Source of the DNA: Niveispirillum sp943371025
Lineage (GTDB): Bacteria; Pseudomonadota; Alphaproteobacteria; Azospirillales; Azospirillaceae
Reading direction: 5' to 3'
Assembly: GCA_943371025.1 (NCBI GenBank)
Contig: CALRTC020000015.1
Coordinates: 1 to 64,000 of the forward strand
DNA length: 64,000 bases
Shown here: one piece after another, positions 1-7,909 of the stretch
Layout of the letters: the number at the start of each line of letters is the position of its first letter
How positions within the stretch are numbered: position 1 is the first letter of the stretch
Made by a program: the position numbers and the translations under genes
The notes under the pieces: generated by a model
Database searches by the model: none
What the model was told of the DNA's origin: nothing
Seen by the model: the letters and a program-made list of their open reading frames with translations, nothing else

Positions 1-344
1 GTGGTGATGATGGTGACCAGATCGGCATTGTCGGCGACATAGGCCAGTTCATGCGCGCGGTAGCGGGCATTGATCGGCACGGTTACGGCACCGGCCAGGG
101 CCACGCCGAACAGCACCTCCACAAATTCGATGCAACTGGGCAGCAGCACGCCGACATGATCGCCGGGCTCCACGCCCAAGGCCATCAGCCCGCGCGCATG
201 ATGCAGCGCGCGGGTGGCCAGATCGCGATAGGACAGGCGTTCGGTCGGGAAGATCAGGGCATCAGTATCGGGCCAGCGTCCCGCCGCGGACAGCAGCAGG
301 TCGCCCAGCGTGGTGGCATGGATGAAACGGTCGGACAGGCTCAT
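1..344 (-). CDS. AMP-dependent acyl-CoA synthetase, N-terminal part (cut by window edge)
   Basis: The frame opens with MSLSDRFIHATTLGDLLLSA and continues off the left edge after about 114 residues. The start of the ANL adenylating-enzyme fold is visible: a PDTDALIF stretch, a LSYRDLATRA segment, then GVEPGDHVGVLLPS and VPINARYRAHEL, which are typical of fatty-acid or aromatic-acid CoA ligases. The P-loop and catalytic lysine lie outside the window. Members of the family activate a carboxylate to acyl-AMP and then acyl-CoA. It starts 14 bases after the ABM gene on the same strand, so it is probably the third gene of a leftward operon Rieske-ABM-synthetase. The substrate cannot be named. The ATG at 344 is chosen because the conserved region begins right after it. 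Confidence 0.85.
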   Translation of the reverse strand, partial: MSLSDRFIHATTLGDLLLSAAGRWPDTDALIFPTERLSYRDLATRALHHARGLMALGVEPGDHVGVLLPSCIEFVEVLFGVALAGAVTVPINARYRAHELAYVADNADLVTIIT

Positions 345-358
345 CAAGGCGTATCCCG

Positions 359-676
359 TCAGGCGGCGGCACCGGCCACGGGGGCCGGCACGCTCAGCGG
401 ATGGAAATATTCACGGACATAGGCCCCGTCGAAACAGGGCAGCATCTGGGGCACGATCTCCTGAAACCAGGGCGTGGCCTGATGGTCATGCTCCGCCGCC
501 TCGTCGGGGAAACTCTCCACCACGACAAAGCGGCCGGGCCCGTCGGCCCGGTAGAAGGCGTAATAGAGGGTCTTGGGCTCATGCGCCCGGACCTTCTCCG
601 TCAGGGCGGTGGCGAGGCGGATGAACTCCGCCTCCTTCTCCGGCAGCACGGTGAAACGCGAGACGAAGAAGATCAT
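359..676 (-). CDS. Antibiotic biosynthesis monooxygenase (ABM) domain protein
   Basis: This 105-residue protein looks like a single dimeric alpha+beta barrel of the ABM type. It has an N-terminal strand MIFFVSRFTVLPEKEAEF, a helix with LTEKVRAHEPKTLYY, a strand GRFVVVESFPDEAA, and the usual HDHQATPWFQEIVP helix. ABM proteins include cofactor-free monooxygenases of quinols and also structural or heme-degrading members, so the reaction is uncertain. Its ATG at 676-674 overlaps the TGA of the Rieske gene by the ATGA arrangement, which implies translational coupling and a shared pathway. A longer upstream frame exists but lies wholly inside the Rieske gene and is not used. A role in processing a hydroxylated ring intermediate is an inference from the neighbours. 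Confidence 0.8.
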   Translation of the reverse strand: MIFFVSRFTVLPEKEAEFIRLATALTEKVRAHEPKTLYYAFYRADGPGRFVVVESFPDEAAEHDHQATPWFQEIVPQMLPCFDGAYVREYFHPLSVPAPVAGAAA

Positions 677-2076
677 CGGGCTTCCTCCCCGGTGCGCATG
701 TACCGGTCCAGCTCGGCATGGAAATGCCGCAACCTTTGTTCCTGTTCGCTGAACAGCATGCCCTTGAACCCGCGCGAGCGCAGGCCCTTCTGCACCACGG
801 GCAGCAGTTCGCTGTCCTGGTCCAGCACCAGCCCCAGGTTCGCGGGTTCGCCCAGAGGCACATGCACGCAATCCGGCCGCACCCGGCCCGACACATCGGT
901 ACCTTCGGGCAGACCCATCCAGGCCGGCACATCATAGGCACCAGCCACCCCGTCCGTGACCGGCGCCGGCCGGAACAGGATGGTGATGTCATAGAAGAAC
1001 CGTTCCGGGTCGGTCGGATGCGGGATGAAGCGCATCAGGAACACGCCTTCGGGATGGCAGCCGATCTGCACATTGGGGAACAGGCCATAGGCGAAGCTGT
1101 CGGTCAGCTGCGCATCGGTCAGGCGCTCATAGCCCAGACCCAGTCGTTCGGCGCGTTCACGCTTGGTCTTCTGCGCCGCGATCCGCACCTCCTGCGCCGT
1201 GCCCTGGAACTGGGCGGGGTCCAGGGCGGCGTCGGGCATCATCATGCGCAGCCCTTCATTCACGCCCACCTGATCGGGCACGCGCGGGCTGGGCCGGTAG
1301 AAGGGGATGCACATCCGGCTCATCCCGTTGGGGAACAGGTCGTACTGGACGAAATAATCCTCCATCACGCCCTGGGTTTCCGGATGCACGGCATGCAGGT
1401 GGTACACCTCGTAAAAGGCATCGACGCCGACCTTCCAGTTGGCAGCCCATTCGCTGCGCACCTGGCGGACGACATGCATCTTGTCGATCTGGTAGGCCTC
1501 CAGATGGTCGGCCACCGGCCCCAGCCAGGGGCGCAGGTCCGGTGCGTCCGGGTTCATGGAGATGAAGACCAGCCCGGCCAGCACCTCGCACCGCACACCG
1601 GACATGCCGGGATTGTGGCACACCACCTCCGGCCGGAAGGTTTCCCGGTCGGTGATGGATTTCAGCGCCCCGTCCAGGCCGAATTTCCAGCTGTGGAAGG
1701 AACAGGCGAAACCGTTGGCCAGACTGCCCAGTTCGGCATGGACCAGCCGGTTGCCGCGATGGGGACAGACATTATAGAAGGCGCGCACCTGATCATCGTC
1801 GCCGCGCACGATGACGATGCTTTCGCGCCCGATTTCAAAGGTGGCGAAATCACCGGCTTCGCGTATATCGCTGGCCGCACAGGCGATCAGCCAGGTCTTG
1901 GTCCAGAGCTTCTGCCATTCCTGCGCCATCCAGCCGCGATCATAATATTGCGCGGGGTCGATGCTGCCGGTGCCATTGTCGATATAGGGCGCCTTGGCAT
2001 CGGCATCGCCGGGCCGCGCCGTCGGATTGATCGACCAGCCCTTGCGATAGTCGAAGGACGAACTGATCCCGTCCAT
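673..2076 (-). CDS. Rieske aromatic ring-hydroxylating oxygenase, alpha subunit (copy 1)
   Basis: This 467-residue protein has an N-terminal Rieske [2Fe-2S] motif (CPH, then CSFH 17 residues later) and a mononuclear iron motif EVYHLHAVH, in which the two histidines and an upstream acidic residue bind Fe(II). These are the hallmarks of ring-hydroxylating dioxygenase or demethylase catalytic subunits. The ATG at 2076 is preceded by a strong GGGAGGGAT ribosome site; an upstream ATG 17 codons earlier lacks one. No beta subunit, ferredoxin or reductase is seen nearby, so it is probably an alpha-only enzyme served by electron carriers encoded elsewhere. It shares its architecture with the gene at 3672-4883 but is clearly diverged from it. 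The substrate is unknown. Confidence 0.92.
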   Translation of the reverse strand: MDGISSSFDYRKGWSINPTARPGDADAKAPYIDNGTGSIDPAQYYDRGWMAQEWQKLWTKTWLIACAASDIREAGDFATFEIGRESIVIVRGDDDQVRAFYNVCPHRGNRLVHAELGSLANGFACSFHSWKFGLDGALKSITDRETFRPEVVCHNPGMSGVRCEVLAGLVFISMNPDAPDLRPWLGPVADHLEAYQIDKMHVVRQVRSEWAANWKVGVDAFYEVYHLHAVHPETQGVMEDYFVQYDLFPNGMSRMCIPFYRPSPRVPDQVGVNEGLRMMMPDAALDPAQFQGTAQEVRIAAQKTKRERAERLGLGYERLTDAQLTDSFAYGLFPNVQIGCHPEGVFLMRFIPHPTDPERFFYDITILFRPAPVTDGVAGAYDVPAWMGLPEGTDVSGRVRPDCVHVPLGEPANLGLVLDQDSELLPVVQKGLRSRGFKGMLFSEQEQRLRHFHAELDRYMRTGEEAR

Positions 2077-2357
2077 GACGATCCCTCCCGATTTGATTTT
2101 TCTGAATTGGTTGCCAGCCGCCGTCATTGTACCACGGCGCTTAAAAAAATATACTCACATCGCCATTTCTGTGTAAAATAAAAAAGTCAAATCCGCTGAT
2201 TTTGCTGCGACGCCGCGCCAAATGCCTGTGCGATGCAGCGTGACAAACGGCTCAATGCCTCATTTTCTGCGGCCTTGAAGATTTATCCGCGTCCGGCCTA
2301 TTCTGTATGCAGAGCAACAGAATTTTCCCGGCGCTGAACGGTTGGGGAGACGATCCT
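2077..2357. promoter_or_regulatory. Divergent promoter region with a candidate GntR operator
   Basis: This AT-rich gap lies between the leftward Rieske operon and the rightward CoA-transferase gene. It contains an A-rich run around 2142-2152 and TTTCTG/AAAATAAA stretches near 2165-2185 that could hold both promoters. At 2301-2312 is the near-palindrome TTCTGTATGCAG, whose core TGTATGC recurs upstream of the second Rieske gene and, as TGTATAC, upstream of the TonB receptor. If this is an operator, the ATG at 2307 inside it is not the translation start. Promoter boxes were judged by eye only. Confidence 0.45.
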
Positions 2358-3542
2358 TTGGGACAGGTGCTGCAAGGGGTGCGGGTGCTGGATTTCGGCC
2401 GTTACGTGGCCGGTCCCTACTGCGCGACTCTGCTGGGATATTTCGGAGCCGAGGTGATCCGGATCGAACGGCTGGGCGGTGGCGAGGATCGGTTCATCAC
2501 CCCCGTCACCGACCAGGGCGAAGGGGCGGGATGGCTGCAAATGGGCGTCAATAAACGCAGCCTGACTCTGAACCCGACCCGGCCGGAAGGGCGGGAGATT
2601 GTGCGCCGACTGGTGGCGACGGCGGATGTGGTCGTCGCCAATCTGCCGCCGCCGGCCCTGACCGCCATGGGGCTGGACGAGGCCAGTTTGCGCGCCGTGA
2701 AGCCGGACATCATCCCCGTGCTGATTTCCGGCTTTGGCAGCAGCGGGCCCTGGGCCGCCAAGGGCGGGTTCGACGGGGTGGGACAGGCCATGTCCGGTGC
2801 GATGTATTTTTCCGGCACGCCGGGGCAGCCCATGAAGGCCGCCGCCCCCTATGTGGATTTCGGCACGGGCATGTTCGCGGCCCTGGGCGCCATGGCAGCG
2901 CTGATGGAAAAGCGGCAATCGGGACAGGGACAGAGTGTGCAGGCCAGCCTGCTGGATACCGGCCTGACCCTGTTCAACGCCTTTCTGATCGAACAGGCCG
3001 TGACCGGCATCAACCGCCAGGGCACGGGCAACCGCGTACAGACCTCCGCCCCGTCGGACGTCTTCGCCACACGGGACGGGCATATATTGGTGCATACGGT
3101 GGGGGATGGGTTGTTCGGCCGCTGGTGCGACCTGATGGGGCTGGCCGACTGGAAGGCCGACCCGCGCTTTGCCAGCGACCAACTGCGCGGCGATCATAAT
3201 CAGGTGCTGTGCGCCCGCATGGCGGCATGGTGTGCACAGCGGACGACGGTCGAGGCACTGGACAGTCTGGCCGACGCCGGTATCCCCAGCGGCCCCGTCC
3301 TGACGCCGCAACAGGCGCTGGACCATCCGCAGGTGGCGGCGTCGGGCCTGCTACAGCCGCTGGATTATCCGGGCCTTCCCCGCCCCGCCCCCGTGGCCGG
3401 CCCGCCCGTGCGCCTGTCGGCCACGCCGGGCAGCATCCGGCAGCGGCCGCCACAGGTGGGCGAACATACCGACGCCATCCTTGGGGAACTGGGCTATGGC
3501 CCCGATGCCATCGCGGGTTTGCGGGCGGGGCGGGTGGTTTAG
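2358..3542 (+). CDS. CoA-transferase family III (CaiB/BaiF type)
   Basis: The protein carries the family III signature GVRVLDFGRYVAGPYCATLL, the EVIRIER strand, and the PYVDFGTGMFAALGA segment that contains the catalytic aspartate attacked by the CoA thioester. These enzymes move CoA between carboxylic acids and bypass ATP-dependent activation. I place the start at TTG 2358, which follows GGGGAGA by seven bases and begins at the family's usual N-terminus (LGQVLQGVRVLDF). The alternative ATG at 2307 would add 17 atypical residues, has no ribosome site and lies in a candidate operator. The gene is transcribed away from the Rieske/ABM/synthetase operon and toward the second Rieske gene, 129 bases further on. 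Confidence 0.88.
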   Translation: MGQVLQGVRVLDFGRYVAGPYCATLLGYFGAEVIRIERLGGGEDRFITPVTDQGEGAGWLQMGVNKRSLTLNPTRPEGREIVRRLVATADVVVANLPPPALTAMGLDEASLRAVKPDIIPVLISGFGSSGPWAAKGGFDGVGQAMSGAMYFSGTPGQPMKAAAPYVDFGTGMFAALGAMAALMEKRQSGQGQSVQASLLDTGLTLFNAFLIEQAVTGINRQGTGNRVQTSAPSDVFATRDGHILVHTVGDGLFGRWCDLMGLADWKADPRFASDQLRGDHNQVLCARMAAWCAQRTTVEALDSLADAGIPSGPVLTPQQALDHPQVAASGLLQPLDYPGLPRPAPVAGPPVRLSATPGSIRQRPPQVGEHTDAILGELGYGPDAIAGLRAGRVV

Positions 3543-3561
3543 CGCCAATCGGTCGCAAGTC

Positions 3562-3612
3562 TTGCATAATCATAACGATGTTTATGTATGCAACTTCTTC
3601 TGCTATGTATGC
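3562..3612 (+). promoter_or_regulatory. Candidate operator cluster (TGTATGC x2 plus inverted repeat)
   Basis: TGTATGC occurs at 3585-3591 and again at 3606-3612, exactly 21 bases apart (two helical turns). TTGCATA at 3562-3568 and TATGCAA at 3587-3593 form an inverted repeat that shares the first copy. The block lies 60-110 bases upstream of the second Rieske gene. The same core is present at the CoA-transferase promoter and the TonB/GntR gap, so it is a candidate site for the GntR regulator encoded at 13292-13963. This is seen by eye; binding is inferred. Confidence 0.4.
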
Positions 3613-3671
3613 GGACAAGAACGGCCGGGGACAAACCGGCGCACGTCCAAGCGATGAAACGGGAGGGAAAG

Positions 3672-4883
3672 ATGGATGCCCTGGAGATTGACCGGATCAA
3701 GGCCGGCATGCAGTTTGAATCCTCGCGGCAAGGCCCGCCCGACGATTTCCCGGAGCTGCCGGAAATCCCCGCCGGCCGCTATGTCGACCCGGGCTTTTAC
3801 GAGCTGGAGCGTCAGGCCCTGTGGCGGCGCACCTGGGTCTATGCCATCCATGGCGACGAGGTACCGGAGATCGGGTCCTATCTGAAATGGGACCGGCTGG
3901 GCGACCCGCTGCTGTTCGTGCGTGGGGACGACAACAAGGTCCGCTGCTTCTACAATACCTGCCGGCATCGCGGCGCCCCCGTGGCGACGGAGGAGCGGGG
4001 CAAGGGCCGCGGTCTGGTCTGCGGCTATCACGGCTGGACCTATAATCTGAAGGGCGACCTGATCAATCTGCGCGACAAGCGGGATTTCGTCGGCCTTAAC
4101 ACCAAATGCAAATCGCTGATCGAGATGCGGTGCGAGAATTTCGGCAACTGGCACTTCATCAACATGACCCCGGACGCCGAACCGCTGATGGAATATCTGG
4201 CGCCTGTCGTGCCCGACCTGTCGGAATTCCAGCCGCAGAATCTGCGCCTGGCCGACCGGCATGGGGTGGTGGTGGATTGCAATGTGAAGGTGCTGCTGGA
4301 TGCGTTCCTGGAGGTCTATCACCTGAAATCCATCCACCAGAACACGGTGGACCGGTTCCTGGACCATCGCGGGTCATTCATGACCCTGTGGCCCAACGGC
4401 CATTCGCGCATGGTCACCCCCAACCGCCGGCCCGACTGGCAGGACCCCGGCACCAGGGGCCTGCCCGACATCCCCACCGTGGGGGAGATCGCACGCAATT
4501 CCAACGTGTCGATCAATGTCTATCCCAATATCGTGGTGCCGCCGGCGCCTACGGGCATGCCCTTCATCGTCTTCTGGCCCCTCGATATCCGGCGTATGTA
4601 TATCGAGGTCTGCTGGTTCTCCCCCGATTGGGGCGATGGTCCCCGGCCGGAGATCTGGGAAACCCGGATCAGCAATTTCGACCGTATCCTGGAAGAAGAC
4701 ACGCAGTTCGCCGACAGCATCCAGAAATCGGTGGAAAGCGGCGGCTTCACGGGCATTTCCCTGAATTATCAGGAACGCCGCATCTATCACTGGCACGAAG
4801 AACTGGACCGCCGCATTGGCGAGGCGGTGCCCGAACATCTGCGCGTGGCCCAGGTGCTGCGCCGGTTCGTGGAGCCGGCGTGA
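3672..4883 (+). CDS. Rieske ring-hydroxylating oxygenase, alpha subunit (copy 2)
   Basis: This 403-residue protein has a Rieske motif (CRH, then CGYH 17 residues later, followed by GWTYNLKGDL) and the Fe(II) motif EVYHLKSIH near residue 220. The ATG at 3672 has a near-perfect GGGAGGGAAAG ribosome site; upstream in-frame ATGs fall in the promoter. The class hydroxylates aromatic rings or removes O/N-methyl groups with electrons from a ferredoxin, and none is encoded here. It is smaller than copy 1 and diverges strongly outside the metal sites, so the two probably act on different intermediates of one pathway. A 30-base inverted repeat 80 bases downstream may end transcription. Confidence 0.92.
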   Translation: MDALEIDRIKAGMQFESSRQGPPDDFPELPEIPAGRYVDPGFYELERQALWRRTWVYAIHGDEVPEIGSYLKWDRLGDPLLFVRGDDNKVRCFYNTCRHRGAPVATEERGKGRGLVCGYHGWTYNLKGDLINLRDKRDFVGLNTKCKSLIEMRCENFGNWHFINMTPDAEPLMEYLAPVVPDLSEFQPQNLRLADRHGVVVDCNVKVLLDAFLEVYHLKSIHQNTVDRFLDHRGSFMTLWPNGHSRMVTPNRRPDWQDPGTRGLPDIPTVGEIARNSNVSINVYPNIVVPPAPTGMPFIVFWPLDIRRMYIEVCWFSPDWGDGPRPEIWETRISNFDRILEEDTQFADSIQKSVESGGFTGISLNYQERRIYHWHEELDRRIGEAVPEHLRVAQVLRRFVEPA

Positions 4884-4937
4884 GGCGGGGGCGCTTTACG
4901 GTGAAGCACGTTCGACCGTCACCCATGCTACGGCCAA

Positions 4938-5089
4938 TAGGCGCTAAGTTAACCCTCTACTCCAACCTGCCTCCCCCGCGAAAGCGGGGGTCCAGGAGTC
5001 AAGGGCATTAAAGCGTCGTCGCTTGTGGCCCCTGGACCCCCGCTTTCGCGGGGGAGGCAGGGAACGTGCAATTGACTAAGTTAGCCTAT
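4938..5089. repeat. Palindromic repeat element (REP/MITE-like)
   Basis: Two perfect 31-base inverted arms (4966-4996 and 5031-5061) are separated by 34 bases. Each arm is itself a hairpin: a CCCCCGC stem closed by a GAAA loop (TTTC on the other side). Further out, ATAGGC at 4938 and GCCTAT at 5084-5089, each next to a CTAAGTTA-like stretch, give imperfect outer inverted ends. The whole gap 4884-5250 holds no gene. GC-rich palindromes of this type are common extragenic repeats in alphaproteobacteria; the outer ends suggest a small non-autonomous mobile element. It may also terminate transcription of the Rieske gene. Confidence 0.7.
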
Positions 5090-5250
5090 GGGCTCAGGCC
5101 GGGGTGACGGTTGTAAAAGCCTTTCCCGTTCAAAATGAACCCAGCGAATTTCCGTTTCCGAAGCGTACCGCCCCCACCCTCCCAAGCGTTCCGGCTTAGG
5201 CAGGTGGAGCAAGGCAGAAACGACAGCGCCAGAACCCGAAAGGTCCCCCC

Positions 5251-6702
5251 GTGACCCAACACCCCACCGGCATCACCGGCTTTGGTGCCTACATCCCCCG
5301 CCTGCGCCTGTCGCGCAAGGCGATGGCCAGTGCACTGGACTGGCTGGACCCCAATCTGGCGGCCCTGGGCAAGGGTGAACGCGCCGTCGCCAACTGGGAC
5401 GAGGACAGCCTGACCATGGCGGTGGAGGCGGCGCGCGACCTGCTGGCTGCCCGCCCCCATAATCCCGACCGGCTGGTCCTGGCGTCCACCACGCTGCCCT
5501 TTCAGGACAGGTCCAATGCCGGTCTGGTCATCGATGCGCTGGGTCTGCCCGACACCACGCGGCCGGCGGATGCCACGGGCAGCCTGCGGGCCGCGACCAG
5601 CGCGCTGCTGGCCGCGTTTGAGCAGACGGGCAGCACCCTGCTGACCGCTGCCGACCGGCGGCTGGCGCGGCCGGGTTCTGCGCAGGATTTCCTGTACGGT
5701 CATGGGGCGGCCGCCGTCAGCATCGGCAGGGGGCCGGGCGTGCTGGCGGAATTCCTGGGTGGTCATTCGATTTCCCGTGATCTGGTCGACCATTACCGGG
5801 CGGAAGGGGAGACAGCGGATTATGTGCTGGAAGAACGCTGGGCCCGCGACGAAGGCTATCTGAAAATCATCCCGGCGGCCGTAAGGGCTGTGCTGGACAA
5901 GGCCGGGATCGCGCCCGATCAGGTGGACCATTTCATCCTGCCCGGCACGATCCCGAAAATTCAGGCGACACTGGCCGGCAAGCTGGGCCTGCGCCCCGAC
6001 AGCGTGGTCGACCCGCTGGGCGCCAGCGTGGGCGATACGGGGGTGGCGCATCCCTTGCTGATGCTGGCGGATTTGCTGGGCCGCGCAAAGCCGGGACGCA
6101 TCATCCTGCTGGTCGGGTTCGGCCAGGGGGCGGATGCCATCCTGCTGCGCACCACGCCCGCGCTGGCCGATTTCAAACCGGCGGCGGGTGTGGCCGGATC
6201 GCTGGCGCGGCGGCAGGAGGAAACGCAGTATCTGAAGCACCTGTCCTTTGCCGGCATGGTCGATATCCATTTCGGCATGCGGGCCGAACATGACAAGCGC
6301 ACGGCCCACACGGTGGCCTATCGCAAGCGCGACATGGTCAATGGGCTGGTGGGCGGGCGGTGTACGGCCTGCGGCTGTGCGCAGTTCCCGCGCACGCGGG
6401 TCTGTGTGAACCCCGCCTGTGCTGCTGTTGATACGCAAACCCCGCTGCGGCTGGCCGACGAGCCGGCGGCCGTGAAGACCTTCACGGAGGATTGGCTGGG
6501 CTTCACCCCCTGTCCGCCGCTGGCCTATGGCAATGTCCAGTTCGCCAATGGCGCCAATGTCATGATGGAATTCACCGACATCCGGGCGGGGCAATTGTCC
6601 GTGGGCTTGCCCGTGCGGCTGGTCTTCCGCCTGAAGGATGTGGACGAGAAGCGCGGGTTCCGCCGGTATTTCTGGAAGGCGACGCCGCAGGGAGAAGGCT
6701 GA
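5251..6702 (+). CDS. HMG-CoA synthase-like thiolase-fold protein fused to DUF35 Zn-ribbon/OB domain
   Basis: Residues 1-320 match the hydroxymethylglutaryl-CoA synthase / KAS III fold (GITGFGAYIPRLRLSR start, LVLASTTLPFQDRSNAG, and a glycine-rich LVGFGQGADAILL end). Residues about 350-480 form a DUF35 module: a zinc ribbon with CTAC and, ten residues on, CVNPAC, followed by an OB-fold. The catalytic cysteine expected after the ATG stretch near residue 110 is absent: the segment reads TGSLRAATSAL, with leucine 112 at its place. The start is GTG 5251 with AAAGG eight bases before it. The thiolase gene follows after one base, so the two proteins probably form a complex, as thiolase, HMG-CoA synthase and DUF35 do in archaea. 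Whether this subunit is catalytic is doubtful. Confidence 0.85.
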   Translation: MTQHPTGITGFGAYIPRLRLSRKAMASALDWLDPNLAALGKGERAVANWDEDSLTMAVEAARDLLAARPHNPDRLVLASTTLPFQDRSNAGLVIDALGLPDTTRPADATGSLRAATSALLAAFEQTGSTLLTAADRRLARPGSAQDFLYGHGAAAVSIGRGPGVLAEFLGGHSISRDLVDHYRAEGETADYVLEERWARDEGYLKIIPAAVRAVLDKAGIAPDQVDHFILPGTIPKIQATLAGKLGLRPDSVVDPLGASVGDTGVAHPLLMLADLLGRAKPGRIILLVGFGQGADAILLRTTPALADFKPAAGVAGSLARRQEETQYLKHLSFAGMVDIHFGMRAEHDKRTAHTVAYRKRDMVNGLVGGRCTACGCAQFPRTRVCVNPACAAVDTQTPLRLADEPAAVKTFTEDWLGFTPCPPLAYGNVQFANGANVMMEFTDIRAGQLSVGLPVRLVFRLKDVDEKRGFRRYFWKATPQGEG

Positions 6703-6703
6703 A

Positions 6704-7906
6704 ATGGCCAAGGGTATCCGCGACAAGGTGGCGATCATCGGCATGGGCTGTTCGCGCTTTGGCGAACGCTGGGACGCCGGGCCCGACGATCTGATGCTGG
6801 AGGCGTTCCAGGAGTGCATCCAGGATGCCGGCATCGACAAGTCGGCGATTGAGGCCGGCTGGATGGGCGTGTTCTTCGATGAACAGAGCGTGGGCAAATC
6901 CGCCTTGCCTTTGTCGATGGCTTTACGTCTGCCCAACATCCCCGTGACGCGGGTGGAGAATCTGTGCGCCACGGGGACGGAGGCGCTGCGCGGGGCCGTC
7001 TATGCCGTGGCGGCCGGCGCGTGCGACATCGCCATCGCCATGGGCGTGGAAAAGCTGAAGGATACCGGCTTCGGCGGCCTGCCGGAGCGCACCAAAGGCA
7101 CGTTCGAGGATCTGTGGCTGCCGCAGAACACGGCCCCCGGCGGCTTTGCCCAGCTGGGCGCCGCCTATGCGGCGCGCACGGGCACCGACATGGCCGACCT
7201 GAAACGCGCCATGGCCCATATTTCCGTGAAAAGCCATGCCAACGGGGCCCTGAACCCCAAGGCGCATCTGCGCAATCCCATCACCGAACAACAGGTGCTG
7301 GACGCGCGCATGGTGGCCTATCCGCTGGGCCTGTTCGATTGTGCCGGCGTGTCGGACGGGGCGGCGTGTGCCATCGTCACCACGCCGGAAATCGCGCGGT
7401 CGCTGGGCAAGACCAACCCGGTGACGGTGAAGGCCCTGCAGCTGGCGCCCAGCAACGGGGTGGAGTTGGCGCATGGGTCGTGGGACGGGTCCTATACCCT
7501 GACCACCCGCATCGCCGCCCGGCGCGCCTATGAGGAGGCAGGGATCAGGGACCCGCGGGCCGAACTGTCGCTGATCGAGGTGCATGATTGTTTCTCCGTC
7601 ACCGAACTGGTGGTGATGGAGGATCTGGGCCTGTCGCCGGAAGGCGGGGCCGTGCGCGATGTCATGGACGGCTTCTATGACCGCGACGGCCGCATCCCCT
7701 GTCAGATCGATGGCGGGCTGAAATGTTTCGGCCATCCGATCGGGGCCACGGGCCTGCGCATGGTCTACGAGATTTACTTACAGCTTCAGGGACGCGCGGG
7801 CGCGCGGCAATTGCCCGACCCGCGCTTCGGCCTGACCCACAATCTGGGCGGATTGCCCAACCGCAACATCACATCGGTCGCCATCATCGGGCGGCTGGAG
7901 GGGTAA
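6704..7906 (+). CDS. Thiolase (acetyl-CoA acetyltransferase / SCP2-like)
   Basis: This 400-residue thiolase has its nucleophilic cysteine in VENLCATGTEAL (residue 88) and the C-terminal GHPIGATG signature. IEVHDCFSVTEL is characteristic of the SCP-x/SCP2-like group rather than degradative FadA types. Such enzymes cleave or form 3-ketoacyl-CoA, and in steroid side-chain degradation related proteins pair with a DUF35 partner to perform retro-aldol cleavage. The ATG at 6704 follows GGGAGAAGG and begins one base after the stop of the DUF35 fusion; the SDR gene starts three bases after its end. This tight three-gene unit implies one functional complex or sequential steps. Confidence 0.92.
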   Translation: MAKGIRDKVAIIGMGCSRFGERWDAGPDDLMLEAFQECIQDAGIDKSAIEAGWMGVFFDEQSVGKSALPLSMALRLPNIPVTRVENLCATGTEALRGAVYAVAAGACDIAIAMGVEKLKDTGFGGLPERTKGTFEDLWLPQNTAPGGFAQLGAAYAARTGTDMADLKRAMAHISVKSHANGALNPKAHLRNPITEQQVLDARMVAYPLGLFDCAGVSDGAACAIVTTPEIARSLGKTNPVTVKALQLAPSNGVELAHGSWDGSYTLTTRIAARRAYEEAGIRDPRAELSLIEVHDCFSVTELVVMEDLGLSPEGGAVRDVMDGFYDRDGRIPCQIDGGLKCFGHPIGATGLRMVYEIYLQLQGRAGARQLPDPRFGLTHNLGGLPNRNITSVAIIGRLEG

Positions 7907-7909
7907 AAG

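Noticed and set aside
5086..6972. A 628-codon open frame opposite the HMG-CoA-synthase-like and thiolase genes
   Set aside because: It is antisense to genes with clear motifs, has a His/Arg/Gly/Gln-rich composition typical of antisense frames in GC-rich DNA and shows no domain.
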